This document shows positions 1 to 7,380 of a stretch of DNA of 29,539 nt, piece after piece. The DNA comes from Porticoccaceae bacterium (GTDB taxonomy: Bacteria; Pseudomonadota; Gammaproteobacteria; Pseudomonadales; Porticoccaceae), in assembly GCA_023228865.1 (NCBI GenBank), contig JALOAH010000056.1:1-29539 (forward strand), read 5' to 3'. How positions within the stretch are numbered: the first letter of the stretch is position 1; every line of letters starts with the position of its first letter. Under the pieces are notes generated by a model. The model saw nothing but the letters and a program-made list of their open reading frames with translations. It was not told the DNA's origin and searched no databases. The translations under genes were made by a program, and so were the position numbers.

Positions 1-1325
1 TGGGGCAATCCCGGATACACCAACCCGGCACTGCCGAGCGCCGTGACCCGCTGCACACCTCTTGCAGCAAGGGCATCGCGCAGTTCCTGACGGCGACTGT
101 CGGGGAATATGCCTACAGTTTGCGTGGCAAAATTGGCTCTTGGAATGGCATCGTTGAGACTGTCCACTCTAACCACATTGACCACGCGGCCATCGGGATG
201 GAAATCCACAGGTTCGTCGGAGCGGATAATCACACCACTGCCATCCAGCTTGCCAAACACTTTGAATTCCGGCTCCAGGTCACGCAGAACTTCAATTTCT
301 TCGCGAATGCTTCCGCCGAGGGGACTGCCGCAAATGGAACTGAAAGGGCGTTCCACACTCAAGCGCGGCAGCATGGCCTCGCAAAAGGCGTCCACTTCTT
401 CAATACTGCCTTCAACGAACTGGAACCTGCTGGACACACAGGCCTGCTGATCCATCACTGTAACATCCCGCGCCGCAGCGTCGGCAGCACGCTGGCGGGT
501 TTCATGGTCGCGGTGAACCTCTCTGCCAATAAATGAAATTGACGTTTTCGGATCAAAGGACACGAGTTCAAGGCCGGGACCAATATAATTCTTTGCCGAG
601 CGGATGGTGGTTTCGCCACCCCAGGCAACGATTTTGTCAAAAAACAAGGGCTGAAACAGCTTGGCTTCCACCGCTGCATCACCACCCCGCCAGTACGCCG
701 CTGAAAAGGATTGGGTTACCGGGTGCCCGGGCGCCACTTTGGCCAATCCCCGCAACAATGCCGTAGCAGTGTAAAGATCATTGGAAGGCAATTTGATCAA
801 GTTCAGACTTTTGGTGATGGCGCCGCGAACAACGGTCATGGCCGATACCCCTGGCGCATTACCGGCGATAACATGGAGCATTCGCGATGGAAAAGCGCGA
901 ATGCCCACTTTGCGGCCATCCGGTGTCACCACGTCGCGCCAGCCGTCGAGAACGTCCTTGCCCCCCAACTCCTGATTGATCTGAAACTCGATCCCCTGGC
1001 GATCGAAATAATCTCCCAGGGATTTAAAGCTGCGCTCAAGCACGCCTTTCTCTAAGGGGTTGGTGGCAAAACTGGTCTGCAGCGCCTGATCCACCGTACC
1101 CTCGGGATCCCGGCGCAGCCAGTCGCCCAATGTCACTAAAATATCAATGATTTCATCAACGGGAATATTGGCCGCTGGCGGCGCTGTATTGCGCAGCCAG
1201 CGCAGCTGATCCACTGCCAGAGGCGGCGTGGTGAAGCGGCCGTAATCCTGGCCACCACCTGTAATCAGATTGCCGCGAACAATATGGGGGACTTCTGTAG
1301 ATAAGGTATCGGCAACATTGCTCAT
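1..1325 (-). CDS. luxC: LuxC-like acyl-CoA/acyl-protein reductase, 3' end cut by window edge
   Basis: About 441 codons are visible and the C-terminus lies outside the window. LuxC proteins are usually close to 480 residues, so little is missing. The translation shows an NAD(P)-binding aldehyde-dehydrogenase-like region (HVIAGNAPGVSAMTVVRGA, about residues 151-169) and a DQQAC segment with the probable acyl-accepting cysteine near residue 296. In LuxC, this cysteine takes an activated acyl group from LuxE or acyl-CoA, and NADPH reduces it to a fatty aldehyde. The ATG overlaps the stop of the upstream luxE-like gene by four bases (ATGA), which suggests translational coupling and a LuxC/LuxE complex. 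No luxAB is visible, so light emission is not implied. The family call is firm; the substrate is unknown. Confidence 0.88.
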   Translation of the reverse strand, partial: MSNVADTLSTEVPHIVRGNLITGGGQDYGRFTTPPLAVDQLRWLRNTAPPAANIPVDEIIDILVTLGDWLRRDPEGTVDQALQTSFATNPLEKGVLERSFKSLGDYFDRQGIEFQINQELGGKDVLDGWRDVVTPDGRKVGIRAFPSRMLHVIAGNAPGVSAMTVVRGAITKSLNLIKLPSNDLYTATALLRGLAKVAPGHPVTQSFSAAYWRGGDAAVEAKLFQPLFFDKIVAWGGETTIRSAKNYIGPGLELVSFDPKTSISFIGREVHRDHETRQRAADAAARDVTVMDQQACVSSRFQFVEGSIEEVDAFCEAMLPRLSVERPFSSICGSPLGGSIREEIEVLRDLEPEFKVFGKLDGSGVIIRSDEPVDFHPDGRVVNVVRVDSLNDAIPRANFATQTVGIFPDSRRQELRDALAARGVQRVTALGSAGLVYPGLP

Positions 1326-2680
1326 CCCATTGCACCTCTCACATAGCTGTCGATAGTGCCGGCACAGCCGATATGATCTTCTGCGCCAGATTGGCTGAAG
1401 CGTTCGATGGTATCGAGAATGGTCGGCCCCGGCCGTCCGCAGGCACAGGTTTCCGACCAGTCAATTTGCACCTTGTCGCCCGTTATCAGACCGCCCCAGC
1501 GCCCCGTCAGCAACAGATCCATAAAGGCAAAGCGACCCTCGACAATGCCTTCGTCGGCATTAATCAGTTTATCCGCTTGCTCGTTGAGCTGTAGCCATAT
1601 CAAGCCCGGCGGCCGATGGTAACGCCCGGCTTCGCAACGGGGCATAAGCTGGGTGAGCTCCGTCATGCCGTAAACGCCCAGATGGTGGACATCGCCATAA
1701 AAGCGTTTGACCTGCTCCTTGTAGTCAAGGGGTAGACTGACATTCTTGACACCGCCGCCCACCAGAATACAGCTGTCGGGATGGAAGTCGCCGTCTGGAA
1801 TCCCCAACTTCCTCGCCCGCTCGATAATCAGCATTTGCTGTGCCCAGAGGCCATTGACGAACACCGGCTCGTGACGGTGAGCGAGCAATTGATCGATGAA
1901 TTCGTCCAGCTCCTTTGCCGCGCGCTTGGCGCTTTGCGCCGCAGCTTCATTGGCGGCATCCATTTCTTCCTGGCTGGCGCGCCCCTCAAGAATGGCTTGT
2001 TTAAGCTGTGCAGCCTTGCTGACTTCGGAAATGCGCAAGGGCACTTTGGTTAAATTGAAAAAAGCATCGGGCTTCGACCACAGATCCCTGGCAAACTGGC
2101 CAAATTCAATGGCGCTGTTTGGTCCCTCGATGGGTCCGCTAATAAAAACGGAGCGGTCATTGGTGGCCACTTTGTAAGGCCAGCCCATCACATGCTTAAA
2201 ATGACGTTTCTTGAGTTTTACATCCTCGTCCGTTGCCGGCAGGAAAGAGCATTTTCCGGTGGTGCCGCTGGTGGCAAGAATGGGTACGCCCTGCTCGCCC
2301 AGGCGGCGAATCCATTCATCAACATCCTTGACACCGCTGACATCCTTGTCAGTGACATCTGAACCCGCAAGGGTATTCAGCCAGGCACAAAGACGCTCCC
2401 ATTTTCCCGTTCTCAGCAGTACTTCGGGATAGGATTTATAGTTGGTGTGGGAAAAAAGCAGAGGCACCAGATCACTGAAATCCTTTATCTCGGTGATATT
2501 TTCCTCTTCAGCGCGCCTTTTCAGAATGGGTATGCGATCCTTCAATTTGGCAAAATGGGCATTGGCCGCCTTAAGCTGAAGGGGTTCAATTTCTGCTCGG
2601 GGATGATTGAAGGCATCCGGCTCGATAATCATATCGAGCAACGTCGTTCTCAGGTCTTTATCTTGCTGTTGATCGTTCAT
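1322..2680 (-). CDS. luxE: LuxE-like acyl-protein synthetase
   Basis: A 452-residue member of the LuxE/acyl-adenylate family. It activates a carboxylic acid with ATP and holds the acyl group for hand-over to LuxC. Visible motifs are the phosphate-binding TSGTTGK (about 137-143), GGGVKN (about 308-313), the adenylate-forming YGMTE (about 337-341) and a C-terminal CACGRPGP segment. I chose the ATG at 2680, giving MNDQQQ, because AGGTG lies about seven bases upstream; a longer in-frame reading starting five codons earlier lacks such a site. It overlaps luxC by four bases and follows the small unknown gene by about 104 bases. Coenzyme F390 synthetase/PaaK-like ligases are the alternative, but length and the LuxC neighbour favour LuxE. 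Confidence 0.88.
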   Translation of the reverse strand: MNDQQQDKDLRTTLLDMIIEPDAFNHPRAEIEPLQLKAANAHFAKLKDRIPILKRRAEEENITEIKDFSDLVPLLFSHTNYKSYPEVLLRTGKWERLCAWLNTLAGSDVTDKDVSGVKDVDEWIRRLGEQGVPILATSGTTGKCSFLPATDEDVKLKKRHFKHVMGWPYKVATNDRSVFISGPIEGPNSAIEFGQFARDLWSKPDAFFNLTKVPLRISEVSKAAQLKQAILEGRASQEEMDAANEAAAQSAKRAAKELDEFIDQLLAHRHEPVFVNGLWAQQMLIIERARKLGIPDGDFHPDSCILVGGGVKNVSLPLDYKEQVKRFYGDVHHLGVYGMTELTQLMPRCEAGRYHRPPGLIWLQLNEQADKLINADEGIVEGRFAFMDLLLTGRWGGLITGDKVQIDWSETCACGRPGPTILDTIERFSQSGAEDHIGCAGTIDSYVRGAMG

Positions 2681-2784
2681 AAATCTACACCTCATACTGA
2701 TTATTGGCGGTTTTTAATATCACCCCTGTTGGCAGGCCAACGGATTGCAAAAAATACCCTGATAAAAATATCCCCATGGACACA

Positions 2785-3330
2785 TCAGGTTTTGACAGCA
2801 TCAAGCAAGCTTTCAATGGGCGGCAATGACGAAAGCTCTGGATCAAGCCCCATGGGCGCGAGCCAGGATCTTTCCCGCAGCAATTGTTGTTTTGCCGATG
2901 AAAACAAATAGTGCTGCATTTTCACCTGTGCCTCATTAGAGCCATCGTCAAGAACCGCAGTGACAAGAGCGCTGATTGTTTCTCTCATCGCGAGAATGCC
3001 CTGGTGAAGCTCGGCAGGTTCCGCTCTCGCTCTCGCCAATGTATCCCGATGGTGCTGCAGCAACGGCTCGAGGGCAGCAACAGCCTGCCCCGTCAATTCA
3101 CCCCCTTCAACAACGGCGATTAACTCCGAAGCCAGAGAAACCCAGGAATCCAGTTCATGGCGATCGTAGCCATATTGCCTGGGTAAATTTTCGACAACCA
3201 TTTCAAGACTGTGCAGCACCAGATTTGCCTGTTCCACAGCGACCCCGTGGCGAGAATCCACTGCGGGAATAATAGTATCTTTGAGAGCCTTTATTGCGGC
3301 TTTTAGTTGCAGTTCGGGACGCAGTTCCAT
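2785..3330 (-). CDS. Conserved-looking protein of unknown function, 181 aa
   Basis: I do not recognise this family. The protein is probably soluble and mostly helical, rich in Leu, Glu and Ala, with no signal peptide or membrane segment. The ATG at 3330 (MELRPELQ) lies one base after the stop of the phosphotransferase gene, with GAGG about thirteen bases upstream inside that gene. An upstream TTG would add six residues but is less likely. The tight spacing implies co-translation with the APH-type kinase, so a partner or accessory role for that enzyme is a reasonable inference. LuxE follows after about 104 bases. Confidence 0.7.
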   Translation of the reverse strand: MELRPELQLKAAIKALKDTIIPAVDSRHGVAVEQANLVLHSLEMVVENLPRQYGYDRHELDSWVSLASELIAVVEGGELTGQAVAALEPLLQHHRDTLARARAEPAELHQGILAMRETISALVTAVLDDGSNEAQVKMQHYLFSSAKQQLLRERSWLAPMGLDPELSSLPPIESLLDAVKT

Positions 3331-3331
3331 A

Positions 3332-4570
3332 TCACACAATCGCCTCAAGGGTTTTTCTTAAATCGTCAAGAATGGGATAACAGACCGCTGTGGCGTGAGT
3401 GAGAGCAATATCCTGGTGGGTTTTTCCACCCGCAACTGCCCTGTATGCGGTCGCCAGGCCTATACAGCACATTTTGTAGCCATTAAAAATTCGGTAATAA
3501 TCGAGCCGTTTTTTGTCCACAGAAAGGCCGGAGGCTTTTTCATAGCGCTCATAAAACTCGGCTTCCGGCATAAAGCCGCAAACCAGAAAAGATTTTCCAT
3601 CTTCAGACCTGCACCCCCAGGATGAATAGGCGGCATAGGCGAGATCGTCGTGGCGGTCGCCGAGATGGCCGCCTTCCCAATCGAGCCAGGCGGTAATTTC
3701 AAGACTCTCTTCATCAAACAAAAAATTGCCACTGCGGTAATCGCCATGAAGAATGGAAACATGATCGATGGGGGGCATATTTTTCCGCAACCAGTGGGCG
3801 ACAAAGGTGAGCAGGGGAATTTCTTCCCTGGCATCCTCTTCCCATACCCGTTGCCACAGGTTAATTTTCCACTCAACACCCTGGTTTGAATTTATCCTGG
3901 GAATATCAAAAGCGCCGAGATTTTCACCGCGCCAGTCATAGGTATGTATTTTTGCCAGGTGCTCAACAAACTGACGACCCAGCGCGTCACGGAATTGATT
4001 GCCAAAGGTGACGCCAATACCTGAAACACGGCTTTCCGCATCAGAGGGTTTGGTGACGCCTTTTGCAAAGCCACAAATCAACGCGGGATAGGGGAAAAAA
4101 TCCCCGTCAGGATCGACGGCAAAAACCTCGGGCACGGGAACGACACCCTTCATCTCCGCCAGCAGCTGGAATTCGCGCAGGCGACTGGTTTCAACAATCG
4201 AGGCTGCAGGCTCCATTCTCAGCACCAGTGGCACAAGGGTGGCACCCCCTTGCGGCGATCGTCTTTCGAGGTCAAAAGCCATCTGCATTTTCGATGCGCC
4301 CCCCGACAACCAGCGGGGATTTTTAATTTCAAACGGCTCGTTCAGTTGCACAGCCAACAACTTGCCAACACCATCGCAGAGGGTTTCCAGACTCACTGGC
4401 GAAAAATTGACACTGACTCTGCGCCTTAACTTGCGATTGAGAATTTTCTCAAGCTCTTTTTCACAAGGATATTTTTCACAGAGAGACTCTATCCAGGCTT
4501 GTGAAGGAAAATCCTTATTGGCCGCTTCTCCGCCAATGCCCTGAAAGTTGTTTTTGTTGACGCTCAACAT
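3332..4570 (-). CDS. APH-fold phosphotransferase family protein
   Basis: A 412-residue member of the aminoglycoside-phosphotransferase/choline-kinase superfamily. The catalytic loop is HGDYRSGN (about 275-282) and the metal-binding segment is DWEGGHLGD (about 297-305). The N-terminal half carries the ATP-binding lobe, with WLSGGASKMQM as the likely glycine-rich stretch. Members of this branch often sit next to acyl-CoA or lipid metabolism genes, as in the ACAD10-like group, and need not confer drug resistance. I chose the ATG at 4570 (MLSVNKN) because AGGA lies about eight bases upstream; 30 upstream in-frame codons look like leader. Its place between the DUF7064-like and LuxE/LuxC genes suggests phosphorylation of a hydroxyl on the pathway substrate (inference). 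Confidence 0.82.
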   Translation of the reverse strand: MLSVNKNNFQGIGGEAANKDFPSQAWIESLCEKYPCEKELEKILNRKLRRRVSVNFSPVSLETLCDGVGKLLAVQLNEPFEIKNPRWLSGGASKMQMAFDLERRSPQGGATLVPLVLRMEPAASIVETSRLREFQLLAEMKGVVPVPEVFAVDPDGDFFPYPALICGFAKGVTKPSDAESRVSGIGVTFGNQFRDALGRQFVEHLAKIHTYDWRGENLGAFDIPRINSNQGVEWKINLWQRVWEEDAREEIPLLTFVAHWLRKNMPPIDHVSILHGDYRSGNFLFDEESLEITAWLDWEGGHLGDRHDDLAYAAYSSWGCRSEDGKSFLVCGFMPEAEFYERYEKASGLSVDKKRLDYYRIFNGYKMCCIGLATAYRAVAGGKTHQDIALTHATAVCYPILDDLRKTLEAIV

Positions 4571-4598
4571 ACGCTTAATCCTGACCCTTTCTCTTGCA

Positions 4599-4657
4599 GG
4601 AACGAGCCTGGCCCACAATTGCAGCCTAACCGCAACATCGCCAGCCCGCCTCGTTCC
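4599..4657. repeat. 8-bp inverted repeat in the DUF7064/APH gap
   Basis: GGAACGAG (4599-4606) and CTCGTTCC (4650-4657) are perfect inverted arms around a 43-base loop that itself contains CTGG/CCAG. It lies in the 126-base gap between the DUF7064-like and APH genes. It may be an mRNA processing or stability structure; no terminator T-run is present. Confidence 0.35.
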
Positions 4658-4696
4658 CACAAATTATTGTCACCGCTTGCCTATAAAGTTTTGCCA

Positions 4697-5689
4697 CTAT
4701 TTTCTGAAATACGCGTACTCTCTAGCGTAGAGAAAATAATTCCGGTTCCAGGAAAATTCTGCCCAACCCACACCTTCCTTGCCTTCAATGGTGACCTTCA
4801 TCGCCGCTTCATTCAGTTCAATCAACTGATCCTTATCAAAGCTATAATTACCATCCGCTTCATCATTAGCGGTTTTTGCGTGGTTTTCCAGATCTGTGGC
4901 TGTGACATGGGCATAAACCGTACACTTGGCCGTTGCCGTGCGGTTTTCCATATCCGTCACCGTTATATCCATTGATTTCAGCGTCAAATTATCATCAAGG
5001 GCAAAATCATAATCGACGTCTTTGATCTGGCTCATCAAGCCATCTTTATTCAAAAAGCCCTGAAGATGGGTTTTGCCAAAGGATTGCATTTCAAAAAAAT
5101 GCAAGGACGTCTCTTTGGTGGCGGCATGAATCCATTTATGGTGCTGATTCAAACCCCAGACCCGCGGCCCCCAGGAATGGTCGCGCACCATAATGGTCTC
5201 GAAGTCAAAGCTCTTTCCGGCAGCTTCAATCCTGCCCGTAATAACACCGTGTTGCTCGGTTCGGTCATCGCCATAATAGGGAGGCGATCCCTCCGGCCCC
5301 ATGCTGAATGCATACGACGGATGCAGCGCTTCAAATTCAAAATCCAAATTAATTTTGTCACCACGCCAGGAAATGCTCAGGGTGCGATGGGGTTCACCAA
5401 TTTTCATGGTCAGCCCCCCTGTTTTCCAATCATAAAAATCCATCTCAGCAGGGACAGCTTCTGAAAACTGCTCAAATATGGGACTTTCAAAGGCATCGCC
5501 AAAAAGACAAACTGCGGTAACGGCAACGCCTTCACCATTCACCGTGGGATAAACCCAGCCAGCCACGTTTTGCTCGGGGATCAACAGCATCAGAGCGATC
5601 GAGTCCCTCGATGCCGCATCTTTTTTCAGTTTGTGGCGATTGTCATGCTCGTCGGCAACATCGCCAAAATTAATAATGGACTTCACCAT
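4697..5689 (-). CDS. DUF7064/DUF7065-like protein (CrtC/AttH lipocalin-like fold)
   Basis: A 330-residue protein without signal peptide. The segment VRDHSWGPRVWG (about 167-178) is the hallmark of a family related to the hydroxyneurosporene-dehydratase (CrtC)/AttH lipocalin-like fold. Known relatives act on hydrophobic substrates, for example hydration of isoprenoid double bonds, but most members are uncharacterised. AAGGAG lies nine bases before the ATG. It is the first gene of a likely five-gene unit running to luxC. A TGTCAC-N4-GTGACA palindrome lies about 200 bases upstream, and a ~75-bp repeat element sits in its leader. Function is not assigned; a role in binding or altering the lipid-like substrate is inference. 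Confidence 0.75.
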   Translation of the reverse strand: MVKSIINFGDVADEHDNRHKLKKDAASRDSIALMLLIPEQNVAGWVYPTVNGEGVAVTAVCLFGDAFESPIFEQFSEAVPAEMDFYDWKTGGLTMKIGEPHRTLSISWRGDKINLDFEFEALHPSYAFSMGPEGSPPYYGDDRTEQHGVITGRIEAAGKSFDFETIMVRDHSWGPRVWGLNQHHKWIHAATKETSLHFFEMQSFGKTHLQGFLNKDGLMSQIKDVDYDFALDDNLTLKSMDITVTDMENRTATAKCTVYAHVTATDLENHAKTANDEADGNYSFDKDQLIELNEAAMKVTIEGKEGVGWAEFSWNRNYFLYAREYAYFRK

Positions 5690-5714
5690 TTTTTAAACTC
5701 CTTAACTAAAAATT

Positions 5715-5789
5715 CTAAGGATACTCTGATTAATTCCACTTTCGTCATTACCGCCTGTGCGGGAATGACATTAATCGGAATTTCCCTAA
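5715..5789 (+). repeat. ~75-bp palindromic REP/MITE-like element, copy 1
   Basis: The element starts CTAAGGA, ends TCCCTAA, and contains a central near-palindrome with arms GTCATTACCGC and GCGGGAATGAC (5744-5769). Its long arm is on the left and its short arm on the right. A second copy at 13971-14043 has the same parts in opposite orientation. It lies in the leader of the DUF7064-like gene, between the putative regulator site and the start codon. Related GTCATTCCCGC palindromes are common dispersed repeats in Proteobacteria. Confidence 0.7.
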
Positions 5790-5886
5790 TCGTTCAGACA
5801 CCTGTTTCAAAAAAATACTGGAAAATGCCGTTTAAAAAAATTCTGCAATATATAAACTGAATCTAACAGTCTAGTTGTCAAAAAGC

Positions 5887-5902
5887 TGTCACTTGCGTGA
5901 CA
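5887..5902. promoter_or_regulatory. Crp/Fnr-type palindrome, site A
   Basis: Perfect TGTCAC-TTGC-GTGACA. It lies about 200 bases upstream of the DUF7064-like start codon and just after the MFS stop codon. On the minus strand a TTGACA (5881-5876) follows at once and AT-rich sequence comes next. It is identical in both half-sites to sites B and C, one of which precedes the Crp/Fnr gene. Binding by that regulator is inferred. Confidence 0.6.
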
Positions 5903-5937
5903 AAACCGCTTCCAATTTGCAATCTCCTACAGCCTTT

Positions 5938-7224
5938 TCAATAGAGTTTTTTAGATGACGCAAACATCAAATAAAACACAAGACCAAACAATGTCACTCC
6001 GGCAGCAACCTGAAACACCAGAATCCATGAATTTGTTACTTCAAGAATGACGCCACTGATATAAACACCGATAACACCTGGTATTGTTCCGGCGGTATTG
6101 GTGATACCCATGAGCTTTCCCGCATGGCGCGGCGCAATATCCATATGGTTGACGAGAAAGCCTCCTGTGACGAAAGCACCAACAGTCATGCCAAGGCACA
6201 TGATAGTAATGGCCGCTGCAACACTCTCAACTTCACCCACCAACATAAAGGCAATAAAAAGCCCGCCGAAGCCAATGGTTTGCATGGTTTTTCTGACACG
6301 GGTAACATCTGCGCCACGACTTATCATTTTGTCGGCGACACGGCCAGCGTAATTCATCGCAAAAAATGAGCAAATATGGGGCAGCATTGTCAACACGCCC
6401 ACAGAGGCAAAGTCGACGCCAAGGCCTTTATTGACAAAAGTCGGCAGCCAGGAAAGCAAAACGTAAAGCGACCAGTTATTGCAAAAATGGGCAACAATAA
6501 TCGCCCATACCGCCCGCTGCTTGAGCAAAGCCATCAGCGTTGGCGCAGAACCCGGCGACTCTGGCGGAATTCCAGCTTCAATTTCGCGGCGCTCTAAATC
6601 AGACAGCCCCTGGTGCTTTTCCGGACTTGCCGCCACCAAAGGCTGCCACAACAGAAACCACAAAAATCCCACAGCGCCGAAACTATAAAATGCCCACTCC
6701 CAGCCCCAGGCGCCCACAATGATGGGCGTAATCAGTAGCGCAAATACCGTCCCCAAAGGGACACAGCTATTATTCAAGCCTATGGCTCGCGAGCGTTCGG
6801 CAACGGGCATCCAGCGCCCCACCAGACTGTAGACAGCCGGAAACGACACCGCCTCCCCCATACCCATGGCAATACGGGAAATCAGAAGAACTGTGAGTCC
6901 GAGTGCTGCAGCCGGTGGCGTCACCAGTGTGAACAGGGACCACCACAAAACGCCGATGCCTAAAATAACTTTGCCGCCAAAGCGGTCGGCCAGCCAGCCG
7001 CCAACAATTTGGGTGAGAAAATAACCGACAAAAAATGCTGATAAAATTCGCCCCTGGGTTTCTGCTCCCCAGGAAAGATCCGCCGCCATGGGGATAATGG
7101 CTACGGATATGTTTACTCTGTCTGCATAACAAATAAAGATAGCAAAGGCGCACAGAACAACCATAGTGTAGCGTTTGCGCCAAAAGCCAGCCTCGAAATC
7201 TGTGGTGTGGATTTTCTGATCCAT
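5938..7224 (-). CDS. MFS transporter, anion:cation symporter-like
   Basis: A 428-residue inner-membrane protein with about twelve hydrophobic segments. The loop-2/3 motif GWLADRFGGK (about 75-84) and the region RIAMGMGEAVSFPAVYSLVGRW are typical of the ACS branch of the major facilitator superfamily, which carries organic anions such as hexuronates, phthalate-like acids and sialic acid. I prefer the ATG at 7224; a GTG one codon earlier is also possible. It follows the TonB receptor gene by 156 bases in the same direction, with a hairpin and an operator-like dyad between. Receptor plus MFS suggests uptake of one anionic substrate across both membranes. The specificity is not determinable. Confidence 0.85.
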   Translation of the reverse strand: MDQKIHTTDFEAGFWRKRYTMVVLCAFAIFICYADRVNISVAIIPMAADLSWGAETQGRILSAFFVGYFLTQIVGGWLADRFGGKVILGIGVLWWSLFTLVTPPAAALGLTVLLISRIAMGMGEAVSFPAVYSLVGRWMPVAERSRAIGLNNSCVPLGTVFALLITPIIVGAWGWEWAFYSFGAVGFLWFLLWQPLVAASPEKHQGLSDLERREIEAGIPPESPGSAPTLMALLKQRAVWAIIVAHFCNNWSLYVLLSWLPTFVNKGLGVDFASVGVLTMLPHICSFFAMNYAGRVADKMISRGADVTRVRKTMQTIGFGGLFIAFMLVGEVESVAAAITIMCLGMTVGAFVTGGFLVNHMDIAPRHAGKLMGITNTAGTIPGVIGVYISGVILEVTNSWILVFQVAAGVTLFGLVFYLMFASSKKLY

Positions 7225-7274
7225 CACTGCCCCTGTTCAGAATTTTTATAATGTGCGCTATGACGCCGAGGAAA

Positions 7275-7306
7275 TTGTGGTCATCAACCGCTAACCATGA
7301 CCACAA
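7275..7306. promoter_or_regulatory. Operator-like dyad upstream of MFS gene
   Basis: Perfect 10-bp inverted arms TTGTGGTCAT (7275-7284) and ATGACCACAA (7297-7306) with a 12-base spacer, so half-site centres are 22 bases (about two helical turns) apart. It ends about 50 bases before the MFS start codon, just upstream of an AT-rich ATTATAAAA that could hold the -10. This geometry suits a dimeric regulator such as a LysR, IclR or GntR protein. The binding protein is unknown. Confidence 0.5.
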
Positions 7307-7338
7307 CGATTACTTTGAATAGTGAAATTTTGATAGCG

Positions 7339-7366
7339 AGCTGCACGACACAGGTGCCGTGCAGCT
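7339..7366 (-). terminator. Stem-loop after TonB receptor gene
   Basis: Perfect 9-bp stem AGCTGCACG (7339-7347) with CGTGCAGCT (7358-7366) and a 10-base loop, starting about 15 bases after the receptor stop codon. No T-run follows on the minus strand. It may be a partial or factor-dependent terminator, or an mRNA-stabilising structure. Confidence 0.4.
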
Positions 7367-7380
7367 GCCAAGTGCTTCAA

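Noticed and set aside
3332..4570. Aminoglycoside resistance gene
   Set aside because: The APH fold is shared by many metabolic kinases; the operon context with LuxC/LuxE does not suggest resistance.
1..5689. Bioluminescence operon
   Set aside because: luxC and luxE homologues are present but no luxA or luxB appears, and the other genes of the unit are not lux genes.
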